From contig CANJIU010000011.1 of the NCBI GenBank assembly GCA_947474365.1, positions 1 through 64,000 of the forward strand: a DNA stretch of 64,000 nt, read 5' to 3'. Both the position numbers and the translations under genes were made by a program. Below the pieces are notes generated by a model. That model saw only the letters and a list, made by a program, of their open reading frames with translations. It had not been told where the DNA came from and did no database searches. Below are positions 17,350-25,871 of the stretch, piece after piece. The DNA comes from Opitutia bacterium. GTDB taxonomy: Bacteria > Verrucomicrobiota > Verrucomicrobiia > Opitutales > Opitutaceae. Position 1 is the first letter of the stretch. Each line of letters opens with the position of its first letter.

Positions 17350-18651
17350 ATGTCGATGAAAACGCCCCTTCCGTCCCGTCGTTCTTTCCTCCGATCCGGC
17401 ATTGCCGGCATCGTTGCCGCCGGCGCCGCACCGCAGTTTTTCACTGCGCGTCTATTTGGTGCGCAGGCCCCGTCGAACAAGGTCACACTCGGCTGCATCG
17501 GTGTTGGCACGCACGGGTTTGGCGTAAACCTGAAGTCGTTTCTCCAGGAGGACGACTGCCAGGTGGTCGCGGTGTGCGATGTGTTCGGGAGCCGCCGCGC
17601 CCGGGCGCGGCGCGCTGTCGATGAAAAATACGGCACGACCGGGTGCGCGGAGATCGCCGACTTCCGGGCCCTGCTCGCCCGGCCCGACATCGACGTGGCG
17701 GTGATTTCGACGCCGGATCACTGGCATGTGCCGATGTCACTGCTCGCACTGGCGGCGGGAAAGAAGGTTTTCTGCGAGAAGCCCACGCTCACCATCGCCG
17801 AGGGGCGCGAACTCGCGGATGCGTTCACGAAGCGCAACGTGATTTTCGCCGCGGGCATCGAGGATCGCTCCGTCATCCAGTATTACAAGATGGCTGAGGT
17901 CGTCCGCAATGGCGGCATCGGCAAGCTGCAGCGCATCAAGGTGGGTCTGCCGTCGAAGACCATCGTTCCCTTCGAGGAACCGGCGCCCGTGCCGGCGGAC
18001 CTCAACTACGAGATGTGGCTCGGCCCGGCGCCGTTCCGGCCTTACTCGCCAACGCTGACCGACGCGCAGGTGTGGCGGCAGATCCGTGATTTCTCCGGCG
18101 GTTCGCTCACCGACTGGGGCGCGCATCTGGTCGATACGGCTCAGGTCGCCAATTTTGCGGAAAACTCCAGTCCGGTCGGCGTCTCGGGGAAGGGCGTCAT
18201 CCCGCCGAACTCGCTGAACACGGTGCCGCAGTCGTACGAACTCACGTACACCTACGCCAACGGCGTGGTGCTGGAGGTCAACTCGAGCGAGCCGTCGATC
18301 CGTTTCGAAGGCACCGACGGCTGGGTCGGCAACAAGGGCTGGCTCGGCCGGCTCGAGGCCAGCAACATGGATGTGTATCGCCAAACGTACGACGCGGCGA
18401 AGAACAAGATGTGGCCGCGCCGGCCGCGCGAGCAGCGCGACTTCCTGGATTGTCTCAAGAATGGTCAGCCGCCGATGTACACCGCGGAAGGATTGCACCG
18501 GCTCAGCACCACGCTGCACCTCGGCGCGATTGCGATGGAGCTGAACCGGCCGTTGAAATGGGATCCGAAAGCGGAGAAGTTCGACGATGCTCAGGCGAAT
18601 GCGCTGCGGACCCGCACCCGCCGTGAGGACTGGAAGCGGCTCGCCCTCTGA
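17350..18651 (+). CDS. Gfo/Idh/MocA-family oxidoreductase, Tat-exported
   Basis: 433 residues. The N-terminus SRRSFLRSGIAGIVAAGAA is a twin-arginine signal, and the segment up to the RLFGAQAPSNKV cleavage region is typical. The Rossmann NAD(P) motif is GCIGVGTHGFG at residues 48-58, and the conserved Glu-Lys-Pro is at 143-145 (FCEKPTLT). The C-terminal substrate domain includes GGSLTDWGAHLVD. Exported members of this family are abundant in PVC bacteria and are believed to act on sugars with a tightly bound cofactor. ATG 17356 is an equally good start. It is convergent with the sialidase-like gene (23 bp gap) and divergent from vapB. Confidence 0.9.
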   Translation: MSMKTPLPSRRSFLRSGIAGIVAAGAAPQFFTARLFGAQAPSNKVTLGCIGVGTHGFGVNLKSFLQEDDCQVVAVCDVFGSRRARARRAVDEKYGTTGCAEIADFRALLARPDIDVAVISTPDHWHVPMSLLALAAGKKVFCEKPTLTIAEGRELADAFTKRNVIFAAGIEDRSVIQYYKMAEVVRNGGIGKLQRIKVGLPSKTIVPFEEPAPVPADLNYEMWLGPAPFRPYSPTLTDAQVWRQIRDFSGGSLTDWGAHLVDTAQVANFAENSSPVGVSGKGVIPPNSLNTVPQSYELTYTYANGVVLEVNSSEPSIRFEGTDGWVGNKGWLGRLEASNMDVYRQTYDAAKNKMWPRRPREQRDFLDCLKNGQPPMYTAEGLHRLSTTLHLGAIAMELNRPLKWDPKAEKFDDAQANALRTRTRREDWKRLAL

Positions 18652-18674
18652 CGGACGGTCGGGCGGACGGTTCG

Positions 18675-19982
18675 TTATTTGCGAATAGGGCCAGACGTCA
18701 CACTGTCCTTCCCCTCCGTCAGCCATTCGAGGTTGAAGCGCGCCACGGCGTTGCGCGCGGGCATGGAGCGGTTCGTCCCGTCGCGGCCATAGACGAGAAG
18801 GATCGCGCCGTCGGACAGCATCGCGAGGTTGGAGTAGAATGATGGGCCGGGGTTGATGACCTTTTTGACGGCCCAGCTCTTGTGTTCGTCATAGCTGAGC
18901 CAGACGCTCATGTTTTCCCGCCGGGGACGGCCTTTTTCGTCGGCCTGGCCGTTGGGAAAGCAAAACAAGATCCGATTGGTTTGCGTCGGATCGTGGCGGG
19001 CGAACGAATAGCGCAAAAGCCCGGAGTGCACCTGGTCGTACGCCGGCAGCCCCTCGAAGCGCTCGGCCATGCTCCAGGTCTTGCCGCCGTCCTTGCTGCG
19101 CGAGACCACCCGGAAATATTTCCCTTCGACCCGGATGTTGAGCAGCAGGTCGCCGTTTGACAGCTCGACGACGCTCGGCTCGCTGTTCGGGTAGTTTCCG
19201 ATCGGAACGGTGCCGCCCGCCTGCCAGCTCACACCCTGGTCATCGCTGAAGAGAAACGTGTTGAACTGTCCGCGTTGCTGCTCGTGGGCCCAGCGGTCCT
19301 GCATGCCGAGCACCGGCACGACCAGGCGGTTCGGCGCGATGCGGTGGTCGGCGCTGAGTTGGATCGCGACGCCGGGGCCGGTGAAGAACGCCCGGCGGCC
19401 GTAGAGCGCGGGATTATCGTGGGAAAACTCCGGCCCCGCCTTGCCGCTGTGCACGAGTTCGCGCAACTCGGCGTCCCGTTTCACCAGCACGTCGACCAGA
19501 TCGCGCGGGGCGCTCCAGGTCAGACCGTCGTCGTCGCTATGCCGCAACCAGACATGCGTCACGTGGTGGATGTCGGCCAAGTCTTTTTCAGAATAAAAGA
19601 ATGAGATCCGCGAGGAGCCGCGCGGCTGGATAAGATTGGGGAAGAGGAAAATCTGTTTTCCGTTGCTGCGGGCGATATACGTGTTCGGGCCCCACGTCCG
19701 TCCGCCATCGGTACTGCGCTTCAGCACGATGTGGTGCGGGCCGAAGTCGCCGTAGTCCTTGAAGCGCGCATCGGCCGAAACCAGAATCGTGTCGCGCTGG
19801 CTCACGAAAATCGTCGGCACGTGGTAGGTGAGCATGCCATCCTCGCCGTCCTCCCAGACAATATTTTCCTCGAAACGCGGTGGCTCGGCGAGGGCGAGGG
19901 AGGCGAGGACAAGACTGGCGAACGTCACGACACTGTTTCGCATGTGAACCGGTGCGCGGCTTGAAGCGGAGGGAAGGCTCAT
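18675..19982 (-). CDS. Secreted sialidase-like (Asp-box) protein
   Basis: 435 residues, or 422 if translation starts at ATG 19943 where the signal peptide core begins (VVTFASLVLASLALA). Four Asp boxes mark the propeller: STDGGRTW, SDDDGLTW, SDDQGVSW and SKDGGKTW. Strands such as LTYHVPTIFVSQRDTILVSA and YPNSEPSVVELSNGDLLL are typical of the sialidase superfamily. The active-site arginines cannot be assigned with certainty, so hydrolysis of sialic acid is an inference. The TBDR gene at 20049-22274 lies 66 bp upstream on the same strand, so uptake and processing are probably one transcription unit. Confidence 0.8.
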   Translation of the reverse strand: MSLPSASSRAPVHMRNSVVTFASLVLASLALAEPPRFEENIVWEDGEDGMLTYHVPTIFVSQRDTILVSADARFKDYGDFGPHHIVLKRSTDGGRTWGPNTYIARSNGKQIFLFPNLIQPRGSSRISFFYSEKDLADIHHVTHVWLRHSDDDGLTWSAPRDLVDVLVKRDAELRELVHSGKAGPEFSHDNPALYGRRAFFTGPGVAIQLSADHRIAPNRLVVPVLGMQDRWAHEQQRGQFNTFLFSDDQGVSWQAGGTVPIGNYPNSEPSVVELSNGDLLLNIRVEGKYFRVVSRSKDGGKTWSMAERFEGLPAYDQVHSGLLRYSFARHDPTQTNRILFCFPNGQADEKGRPRRENMSVWLSYDEHKSWAVKKVINPGPSFYSNLAMLSDGAILLVYGRDGTNRSMPARNAVARFNLEWLTEGKDSVTSGPIRK

Positions 19983-20048
19983 GTTGTCACGGACGGTTGA
20001 CGTCCGCTGTCGCCAATTCGTCCAACGGGAGGTGTGGTGCCGTCCCTC

Positions 20049-22274
20049 CTACCACCGATACTCGGCCGATCCCAGATAGGAACGCGGCTTGCCGGCATAG
20101 ACGTAGACATTGTTGACCGATGAGACGCCGGCCAAACTTGAGTTCTTCAGGTTGTCGGCATTCAGCTGCCAGCGCCAGCGGCCGCGCTCGAGGATGAGAA
20201 ACGCGTTGTACTTTTCATAGGGCGGCAGAAAGAACGTCGAGGTGGCGTCGCCGGCGCGGCGCGGGGTGTGAATATACCCGGCACCCACCGAGAGACCCTT
20301 CAACGCGGGCCAGCGGTTGAAGGCATACTTTCCGAGCGCCTTGAAATTTCCGCCGATCGGAACGTTGCGCTGTGAGACTCCGCGGTCCGTGAGCGAGTTC
20401 GTGTTGCCCCAGCCCACCAGCATGGTCACGTCGTGAATCGGCTTGAACGCGAGGTCCGCCTCCGGGCCGCGCGACTGAATCCAGCCGGTTTGCAGGGAGC
20501 CGGTGATTCCCCGGACGGGATCGATCACGACCGTCTCAGGCACGTTGGTCATTCGGGTGGTGGCGAACGACACCGTACCGGTCCAGCGTCCGTCCCACAG
20601 ATCGACCTTCGCGCCGTATTCGTGGGTCAGGCCGACCTGGGGTTTGTACGGGTTGCCGTAGTAGTCGGCGCCTGAGATGAGCAAAAACGTGTCCGCGTAG
20701 TTATAGAAGAAAGCCAGGCCTTTGATCGGACGATAGACTGCGCCCGCTTTGTACGACGGGGCTCCGCCCTTGAGCGTGGTCGTGCGGTTGTTCACTCGAT
20801 TCAGCGTCTCGGTGTCGGCGTGATCCCGGCGATAGCCCAATTGCACGATGAGACGGTCCGAGAACAGGCTCATGTTGTCAGAGAAAGAACCGACTTCCTT
20901 GATGTTGGTGGTTCGGCTATTGACGTTTGGTGCGGCCGCGCGCGAGGCCACCGCAGGCGTGTAGTCGTTGTGCACCGGGTTGAGCACGCTCGTGAACGGA
21001 TAGGCGGCGAGATCCTCGTAGCCCAATGTCCGGATGCTCTGATACTGGACGGACGCAAGGACCTTGTGTCGGGTGGGACCGACGGCAAAGGAACCGACGA
21101 TGTCCATATAGGGACCGTGATCGTATTTGTGGAAAAGATCGTGCTTCCGCTGCCGGTTGGCGCGGATGTCGGTCCAGTTGGGATTGGCGAAAGAAATGTT
21201 GCTGGTGCCGGCGCCCACCGTCCCGAGCAGTCGCCCGGTCGCGTCGACAAAGGTGTAGTTCAGCTTGTTGTAACCGATCTTGTTGTCGTCGATCTGGTTT
21301 TGACGGTAGACGAGCCGCGCCCGCCAGTTGTCGCTCAGGCGCTTTTCGAGGGTGACGGTGGAGAAATACTGCCACTGATCGGTCACGCCGTCGAATTCAT
21401 CGAAATTTCCCTTGGGATTCAGGAACGTGGACAACACGCCCGCGTTGGCGAACCACGGGTTGATGCCGACTGATTTGGTCGTATGATTATAAATGAGATC
21501 CACCGTGACATCGGTGGTCTTGTTCAGGTGGTACGTCGCAGAGGGGGCGATGAAGGTGAGGTTGTTTTTTCCCGCCACCTGAGTGCGGCCGCGTTGGTAG
21601 GAGACGATCGCCCGATAGAGGAGGTTTTTGTTCGCATCGACGGGTCCGGTGGCGTCGACCGTGCTGCCGTAGAGGTCCCAGCTGCCGGCGTAAAACTTCG
21701 TGGTCAACTGCCGGTTGGCCAGCGGCCGTTTCACCACGGAGTTGATCACGCCGCCCGCTGCGTCCGAGCCGTAGAGAACGCCCTGGGGGCCCTTGATGAC
21801 TTCCAGTCGATCGATGTTCGCCATGCTGGTGAGCGAGGAGCCGTTCGACGTCGTATCCTGGGGCAGGCCGTTGGCGTAGGTGACGCCATTCTGATTGAAG
21901 CCGCGAATCGCCACCTGGCCGTTGTACTGCGTCGAAGCCCCGTTCATGCCGCTGACGAACTCGAGGGCACCCAGTGGATCCAGCGCACCCAGATCGCGGA
22001 TCAGTTCCTCGCCGAGCACAACGACCGTGGTCGGCGTCTTGTCCAGTTCCACGCCCATCCGCGTCGCGCCCATCGCATCGCGCGCTCCGTAACCGACGTC
22101 GCGGGTGGTGTTCACTTTGAACTCCGGCAACCGGAGGGTTTCGTCGTCGGCGGCAGTGCCGGTCTTGGTCGACGGCGTTGATTGCGCCCGGCAGAATGGC
22201 GCGGTGACAACGATGGCTGTAAGCAGCCAGGCAAGGCAGGTGTGGCGGCGCGGGGAGGCAGGGGTTGGGTTCAT
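20049..22274 (-). CDS. TonB-dependent outer membrane receptor (TBDR 2)
   Basis: 741 residues from ATG 22274, the start that gives a signal peptide (CLAWLLTAIVVTAPFCRAQ). LRLPEFKVNTTRDVGYGA follows, then a canonical plug (PTTVVVLGEELIRDLGALD, IRGFNQNGVTYANGLP, LEVIKGPQGVLYGSDAAGG) and a barrel that ends with aromatic residues (YLGSAEYRW). It is the shortest TBDR here and most like siderophore-type receptors. The sialidase-like gene lies downstream and TBDR 3 is divergent. Another in-frame ATG at 22328 lacks the signal at the proper place. Confidence 0.9.
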   Translation of the reverse strand: MNPTPASPRRHTCLAWLLTAIVVTAPFCRAQSTPSTKTGTAADDETLRLPEFKVNTTRDVGYGARDAMGATRMGVELDKTPTTVVVLGEELIRDLGALDPLGALEFVSGMNGASTQYNGQVAIRGFNQNGVTYANGLPQDTTSNGSSLTSMANIDRLEVIKGPQGVLYGSDAAGGVINSVVKRPLANRQLTTKFYAGSWDLYGSTVDATGPVDANKNLLYRAIVSYQRGRTQVAGKNNLTFIAPSATYHLNKTTDVTVDLIYNHTTKSVGINPWFANAGVLSTFLNPKGNFDEFDGVTDQWQYFSTVTLEKRLSDNWRARLVYRQNQIDDNKIGYNKLNYTFVDATGRLLGTVGAGTSNISFANPNWTDIRANRQRKHDLFHKYDHGPYMDIVGSFAVGPTRHKVLASVQYQSIRTLGYEDLAAYPFTSVLNPVHNDYTPAVASRAAAPNVNSRTTNIKEVGSFSDNMSLFSDRLIVQLGYRRDHADTETLNRVNNRTTTLKGGAPSYKAGAVYRPIKGLAFFYNYADTFLLISGADYYGNPYKPQVGLTHEYGAKVDLWDGRWTGTVSFATTRMTNVPETVVIDPVRGITGSLQTGWIQSRGPEADLAFKPIHDVTMLVGWGNTNSLTDRGVSQRNVPIGGNFKALGKYAFNRWPALKGLSVGAGYIHTPRRAGDATSTFFLPPYEKYNAFLILERGRWRWQLNADNLKNSSLAGVSSVNNVYVYAGKPRSYLGSAEYRW

Positions 22275-22490
22275 CGGCGGGGCGGCAAGGTTGGGGTTTC
22301 TCGGAGCCAAGGGGGATAACGTTTCCAACGTGATCGGATGCTGCCAGGGGAACCATCACAACGTGGTGGTTTCCCGGGGAAACCTCTTGCGTGGAGGGCC
22401 CGCCATCGCACGAAAATCCACTCGCTTCTTCGCAACGCCGGTCGCCACGCTGCGTCAGATCACCTGCGTCTCGCGTAGCACCTCGCCCCC
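22275..22490. promoter_or_regulatory. Divergent TBDR control region with palindromes
   Basis: This 216 bp gap must hold promoters for both TBDR 2 (minus) and TBDR 3 (plus). It contains a 17-base dyad at 22368-22384 (GGTTTCC, 3-base spacer, GGAAACC). It also has AACGTT (22318-22323) followed by related CAACGTG elements around 22326 and 22359. A LacI- or MarR-like operator is possible; I cannot choose, and no regulator gene is nearby. Confidence 0.35.
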
Positions 22491-25400
22491 ATGAATTCCC
22501 GTTTGCCTCATATGTCCCTCGGTCTGTCCCGCGCGATCCTGTTCCTGTCCGTCGCGTGCGTCGCTGCGGCGCAGTCCTTGCCGCCGGATGCCACCGCGGC
22601 CGCCAAGAACGATCCCAATCGCAACCTGCCGGACAAGAGTGAGGTTGTTTCCCTTTCTCCCTTTCAGGTGAACGCCCTCGGCGATCGTGGCTACTACGGG
22701 GCGAACACCATGTCGGGCACCCGGTTGAACTCGAAAATCGAGGATCTCGCTGCGTCGATCACCGTCGTCACGAAGGAGCAGATGCAGGATTTCGCGCTCC
22801 TCGACATCAACGACATCTTTGCCTACGAGGCCAGTACCGAGGGTTCCGGCAACTTCACTGACTTCTCCTTCAACTCGAGCGCGCAGCCCAATGACAACCT
22901 TGCCGGCAATCCCAACACCGCCAACCGCGTGCGCGGACTCACCAGCGCCAATGTCGCGTTTGGCGGCTTCGAAACCAGCCGGCGCGTGCCGCTGGACCCG
23001 ATCAATGCGGATGCGGTGGAGATCAGCCGCGGCCCCAATTCGAATCTCTTCGGCCTCGGCAACGCGTCCGGCACCGCCAACACCGTGCCGGCCACCGCCA
23101 ACCTCTCGCGCAATCGTTCCCAGGTGCAGTTTCGCGCGGATAGCTTCGGCCGCGCCAACGGCGAGGGCGGCTACCGCACCAGCATCGACGTGAACCGCGT
23201 GCTCTTGCCGGACAAACTCGCGTTGCGGGCGAGCCAGGTGTTCCAGAATACCGAATACAACCTCCAGCCCTCGGGCGTGAAATCCGAGCGCTACAACGCG
23301 ATGGTCAAGTATCGTCCGCTCAAGTCGACGACTCTCAGCGCGACGTATCAGGTGTTCAAACAGTACGGCCGCCGCCCCAACAGCATCACGCCGCGCGACG
23401 GCATCACGGCCTGGATCGCCGCCGGCTCGCCGACGTGGGATCCGTTGACCAACACCGCGTACGTCAATGGTTCGCCGGTCAACAACCAGGGCCGGCCTGT
23501 CACCACCCTCGGCGGCGGCATTCCGACGATCAATGGCTCGGCGGTGTTCAACAGCGCCTTCCAGACCACCGGCCGCGGGACATCGCTGATGTTTATCGAT
23601 CAGGGCGGTGTCAGCTACTGGACCGCTCCTCGCGGCACGACGACGACGGACGCGCTGCTCACGACGACCGCGAGCAACAACCAGACGGGGTTCAACTACA
23701 TGACGCTCAACCCGCAGACGCTCCGGCGCACGCAGCCGCTCTGGACGTCCGACGGCGCGGTCAGCAACAAGGCGCTGTATGACTGGTCGTCGCTCAATGC
23801 CGCCGCGATGAACAACCTCAACGAGCGCGTCGGGACCTCGCTCGTCACGCTCGATCACCTCTTCTTCAACACGCCGCGCCAGATGCTCGCCGCGCAGGCC
23901 GGCTGGTTTCGCGAAGATTCGCCGGTGTACCGCCGTGATTTTCCGACCGGCAGCTCGAGTTCGACCTACCTCTACGTCGACCCGAACATGCGGCGGCTGG
24001 ACGGCACGCCGAATCCGTTTTTTCTCCGGCCGTTCATCGGCATTCCGGAGGCGCTCGTGATCGAGACGCCGTTGCTGAACGACACCTACCGCGCCCAACT
24101 CGCGTACAAGCTCGATTTCGCGCAGGAGAAAAACTGGCGGCGCTGGCTCGGGCTGCATCAATTGACCGGCTTCGGCGAATACAAGCACAACGCCCAGCGG
24201 GCGTTTTATTACCAGCAGACGATGGTCGACAACCACGCGTGGCTGTCCGCCGCCACGCCGCGCGCCAACTCGGTGCTGCTCGCGGGCGACACGTTGCCGC
24301 AAGACGCACAGTCGCCGACCGGAGCGCGGAGCTACCGGTTCTACTTCGTCGGCGACAACAAGGGCTTCAACTTCGACCACCCGGCCTACACTGGGGCACT
24401 CGAAGGCACCTACAATTACACGTGGGGAAATTTCGCCGCGGGCCAGGCACGGCAGGAGCCGACCCAGCTCGGCCTTGCCGGCACGATCAACGGCACCGCC
24501 GGCTCCCAGAATTCCCTGAAGGTTCAGAAAACCCAGGGCGCGGTCCTGCAAAGCCATCTGCTCAACGAGCGGCTCGTCACGACGTTCGGCCTGCGCAAGG
24601 ATCGCGTTTACACCAAGGCCGGCGTCGGCGCGCGTCTCATGCCGGACGGCCAGACGCACGATTTCGAGTGGGACCAGCAGTGGGCAGCCGGAAACTACAA
24701 GACCAATCAGGGCATGACACGGACGGTCGGGGGCGTCGCGAAAATCACCCCGTGGCTCTACGCTCACGCCAACAAGTCCGACAGCTTCATCCCGGCCGAT
24801 TCCGCGATCAACCTTCACGGGGAATTCCTGCCGAATCCGCAGGGCAAGGGCCAGGACTGGGGACTCTCGCTGAATCTCTTCAACGGCAGGCTCAACATCC
24901 GGGCGAACCAATTCATCACGCGGACCGCCAACGATCGGAGCGGAAACTCCTCCACGTTCGCCACCCGCGCGGTGAAGGTGGACATCTTTGACGGCCAGCC
25001 CGCGCGCAATTTCTCGCTCGATGTTCGGTCGCGGCAATGGTTGCAGAACGCCGCCGGCGGCACGCTCTCGTCCGCGCAGCTCGACGCCAAGGTCGCGGAG
25101 ACGATGCAGATGGATCCGAAGCTCGTTTCCCTCCTGCAGACCAGCGTGAATTTCGGCGGCCTCCCGATCGCCGAGGCGCAGGATGCGCTGAGCCGCGGGA
25201 AGGAGATCGAGATCAACTACAACCCGACCAATTACTGGACGCTCAAACTGAACGGCGCCCAGAATGAGACGATTCAGGCGGCGATCGCCGCCGATCTGAC
25301 CAACTACCTCGCCGAGCGCGCGAAGGTATGGGAGAGCGTCATCGATCAGGATACGAAGCAGCCGTGGTTCACGAGCAGCTACGCCGGGGGCCAGACGGCG

Positions 25401-25871
25401 AAGAATTATCTGCCGGGCAACGTGACGACGCCGCTCGGGATTGCGCAACAGACGGCGGGCAAGAGCCTGCCTCAAATCCGGCAATATCGCGTGAACCTCA
25501 GCACCAACTTCCAACTGCGCGGCCTCACCGAGCACCGCATCCTGAAGAATTTCAACGTGGGCGGGGCGCTGCGCTGGGAGGACAGAGGGGCCATCGGCTA
25601 CTACGGCGTCCAGCAGCTGCCGGCGATCATCACCGACCTGGACAAGAACCGGCCGGTCTACGATGGGTCGCACCTCTATGCCGATCTCGTCCTGGGATAC
25701 CGGATGCGGCTCTTCTCCAACAAAGTCGGCACGACGTTTCAGCTGAACGTCCGCAACGTGCAGGAAGGCGGCCGGCTGCAGCCAATCAGCGCTTACCCGG
25801 ACGGGACGCCAAACGCCTACCGGATCGTCGACCCGCGGCAGTTCATCCTCAGCGCGACCTTTGATCTATGA
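22491..25871 (+). CDS. TonB-dependent outer membrane receptor (TBDR 3)
   Basis: 1126 residues. The signal peptide is GLSRAILFLSVACVAAAQS, followed by VVSLSPFQVNALGDRGYYGA. The plug has SITVVTKEQMQDFALLDIND and VEISRGPNSNLFGLGN, and a very long barrel ends RQFILSATFDL. The 'SRGPNS-LFG-GN' plug signature is shared with TBDR 5 at 36919. This large class is expanded in Opitutaceae. It likely imports an oligosaccharide. The DUF4838 gene follows with an ATGA overlap (25868-25871), so the two are translationally coupled. Confidence 0.9.
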   Translation: MNSRLPHMSLGLSRAILFLSVACVAAAQSLPPDATAAAKNDPNRNLPDKSEVVSLSPFQVNALGDRGYYGANTMSGTRLNSKIEDLAASITVVTKEQMQDFALLDINDIFAYEASTEGSGNFTDFSFNSSAQPNDNLAGNPNTANRVRGLTSANVAFGGFETSRRVPLDPINADAVEISRGPNSNLFGLGNASGTANTVPATANLSRNRSQVQFRADSFGRANGEGGYRTSIDVNRVLLPDKLALRASQVFQNTEYNLQPSGVKSERYNAMVKYRPLKSTTLSATYQVFKQYGRRPNSITPRDGITAWIAAGSPTWDPLTNTAYVNGSPVNNQGRPVTTLGGGIPTINGSAVFNSAFQTTGRGTSLMFIDQGGVSYWTAPRGTTTTDALLTTTASNNQTGFNYMTLNPQTLRRTQPLWTSDGAVSNKALYDWSSLNAAAMNNLNERVGTSLVTLDHLFFNTPRQMLAAQAGWFREDSPVYRRDFPTGSSSSTYLYVDPNMRRLDGTPNPFFLRPFIGIPEALVIETPLLNDTYRAQLAYKLDFAQEKNWRRWLGLHQLTGFGEYKHNAQRAFYYQQTMVDNHAWLSAATPRANSVLLAGDTLPQDAQSPTGARSYRFYFVGDNKGFNFDHPAYTGALEGTYNYTWGNFAAGQARQEPTQLGLAGTINGTAGSQNSLKVQKTQGAVLQSHLLNERLVTTFGLRKDRVYTKAGVGARLMPDGQTHDFEWDQQWAAGNYKTNQGMTRTVGGVAKITPWLYAHANKSDSFIPADSAINLHGEFLPNPQGKGQDWGLSLNLFNGRLNIRANQFITRTANDRSGNSSTFATRAVKVDIFDGQPARNFSLDVRSRQWLQNAAGGTLSSAQLDAKVAETMQMDPKLVSLLQTSVNFGGLPIAEAQDALSRGKEIEINYNPTNYWTLKLNGAQNETIQAAIAADLTNYLAERAKVWESVIDQDTKQPWFTSSYAGGQTAKNYLPGNVTTPLGIAQQTAGKSLPQIRQYRVNLSTNFQLRGLTEHRILKNFNVGGALRWEDRGAIGYYGVQQLPAIITDLDKNRPVYDGSHLYADLVLGYRMRLFSNKVGTTFQLNVRNVQEGGRLQPISAYPDGTPNAYRIVDPRQFILSATFDL

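Noticed and set aside
22455..25673. Very long open frame opposite TBDR 3
   Set aside because: It has no domain and a strongly Arg/Val-rich composition. It is a by-product of high GC opposite a clear receptor gene.
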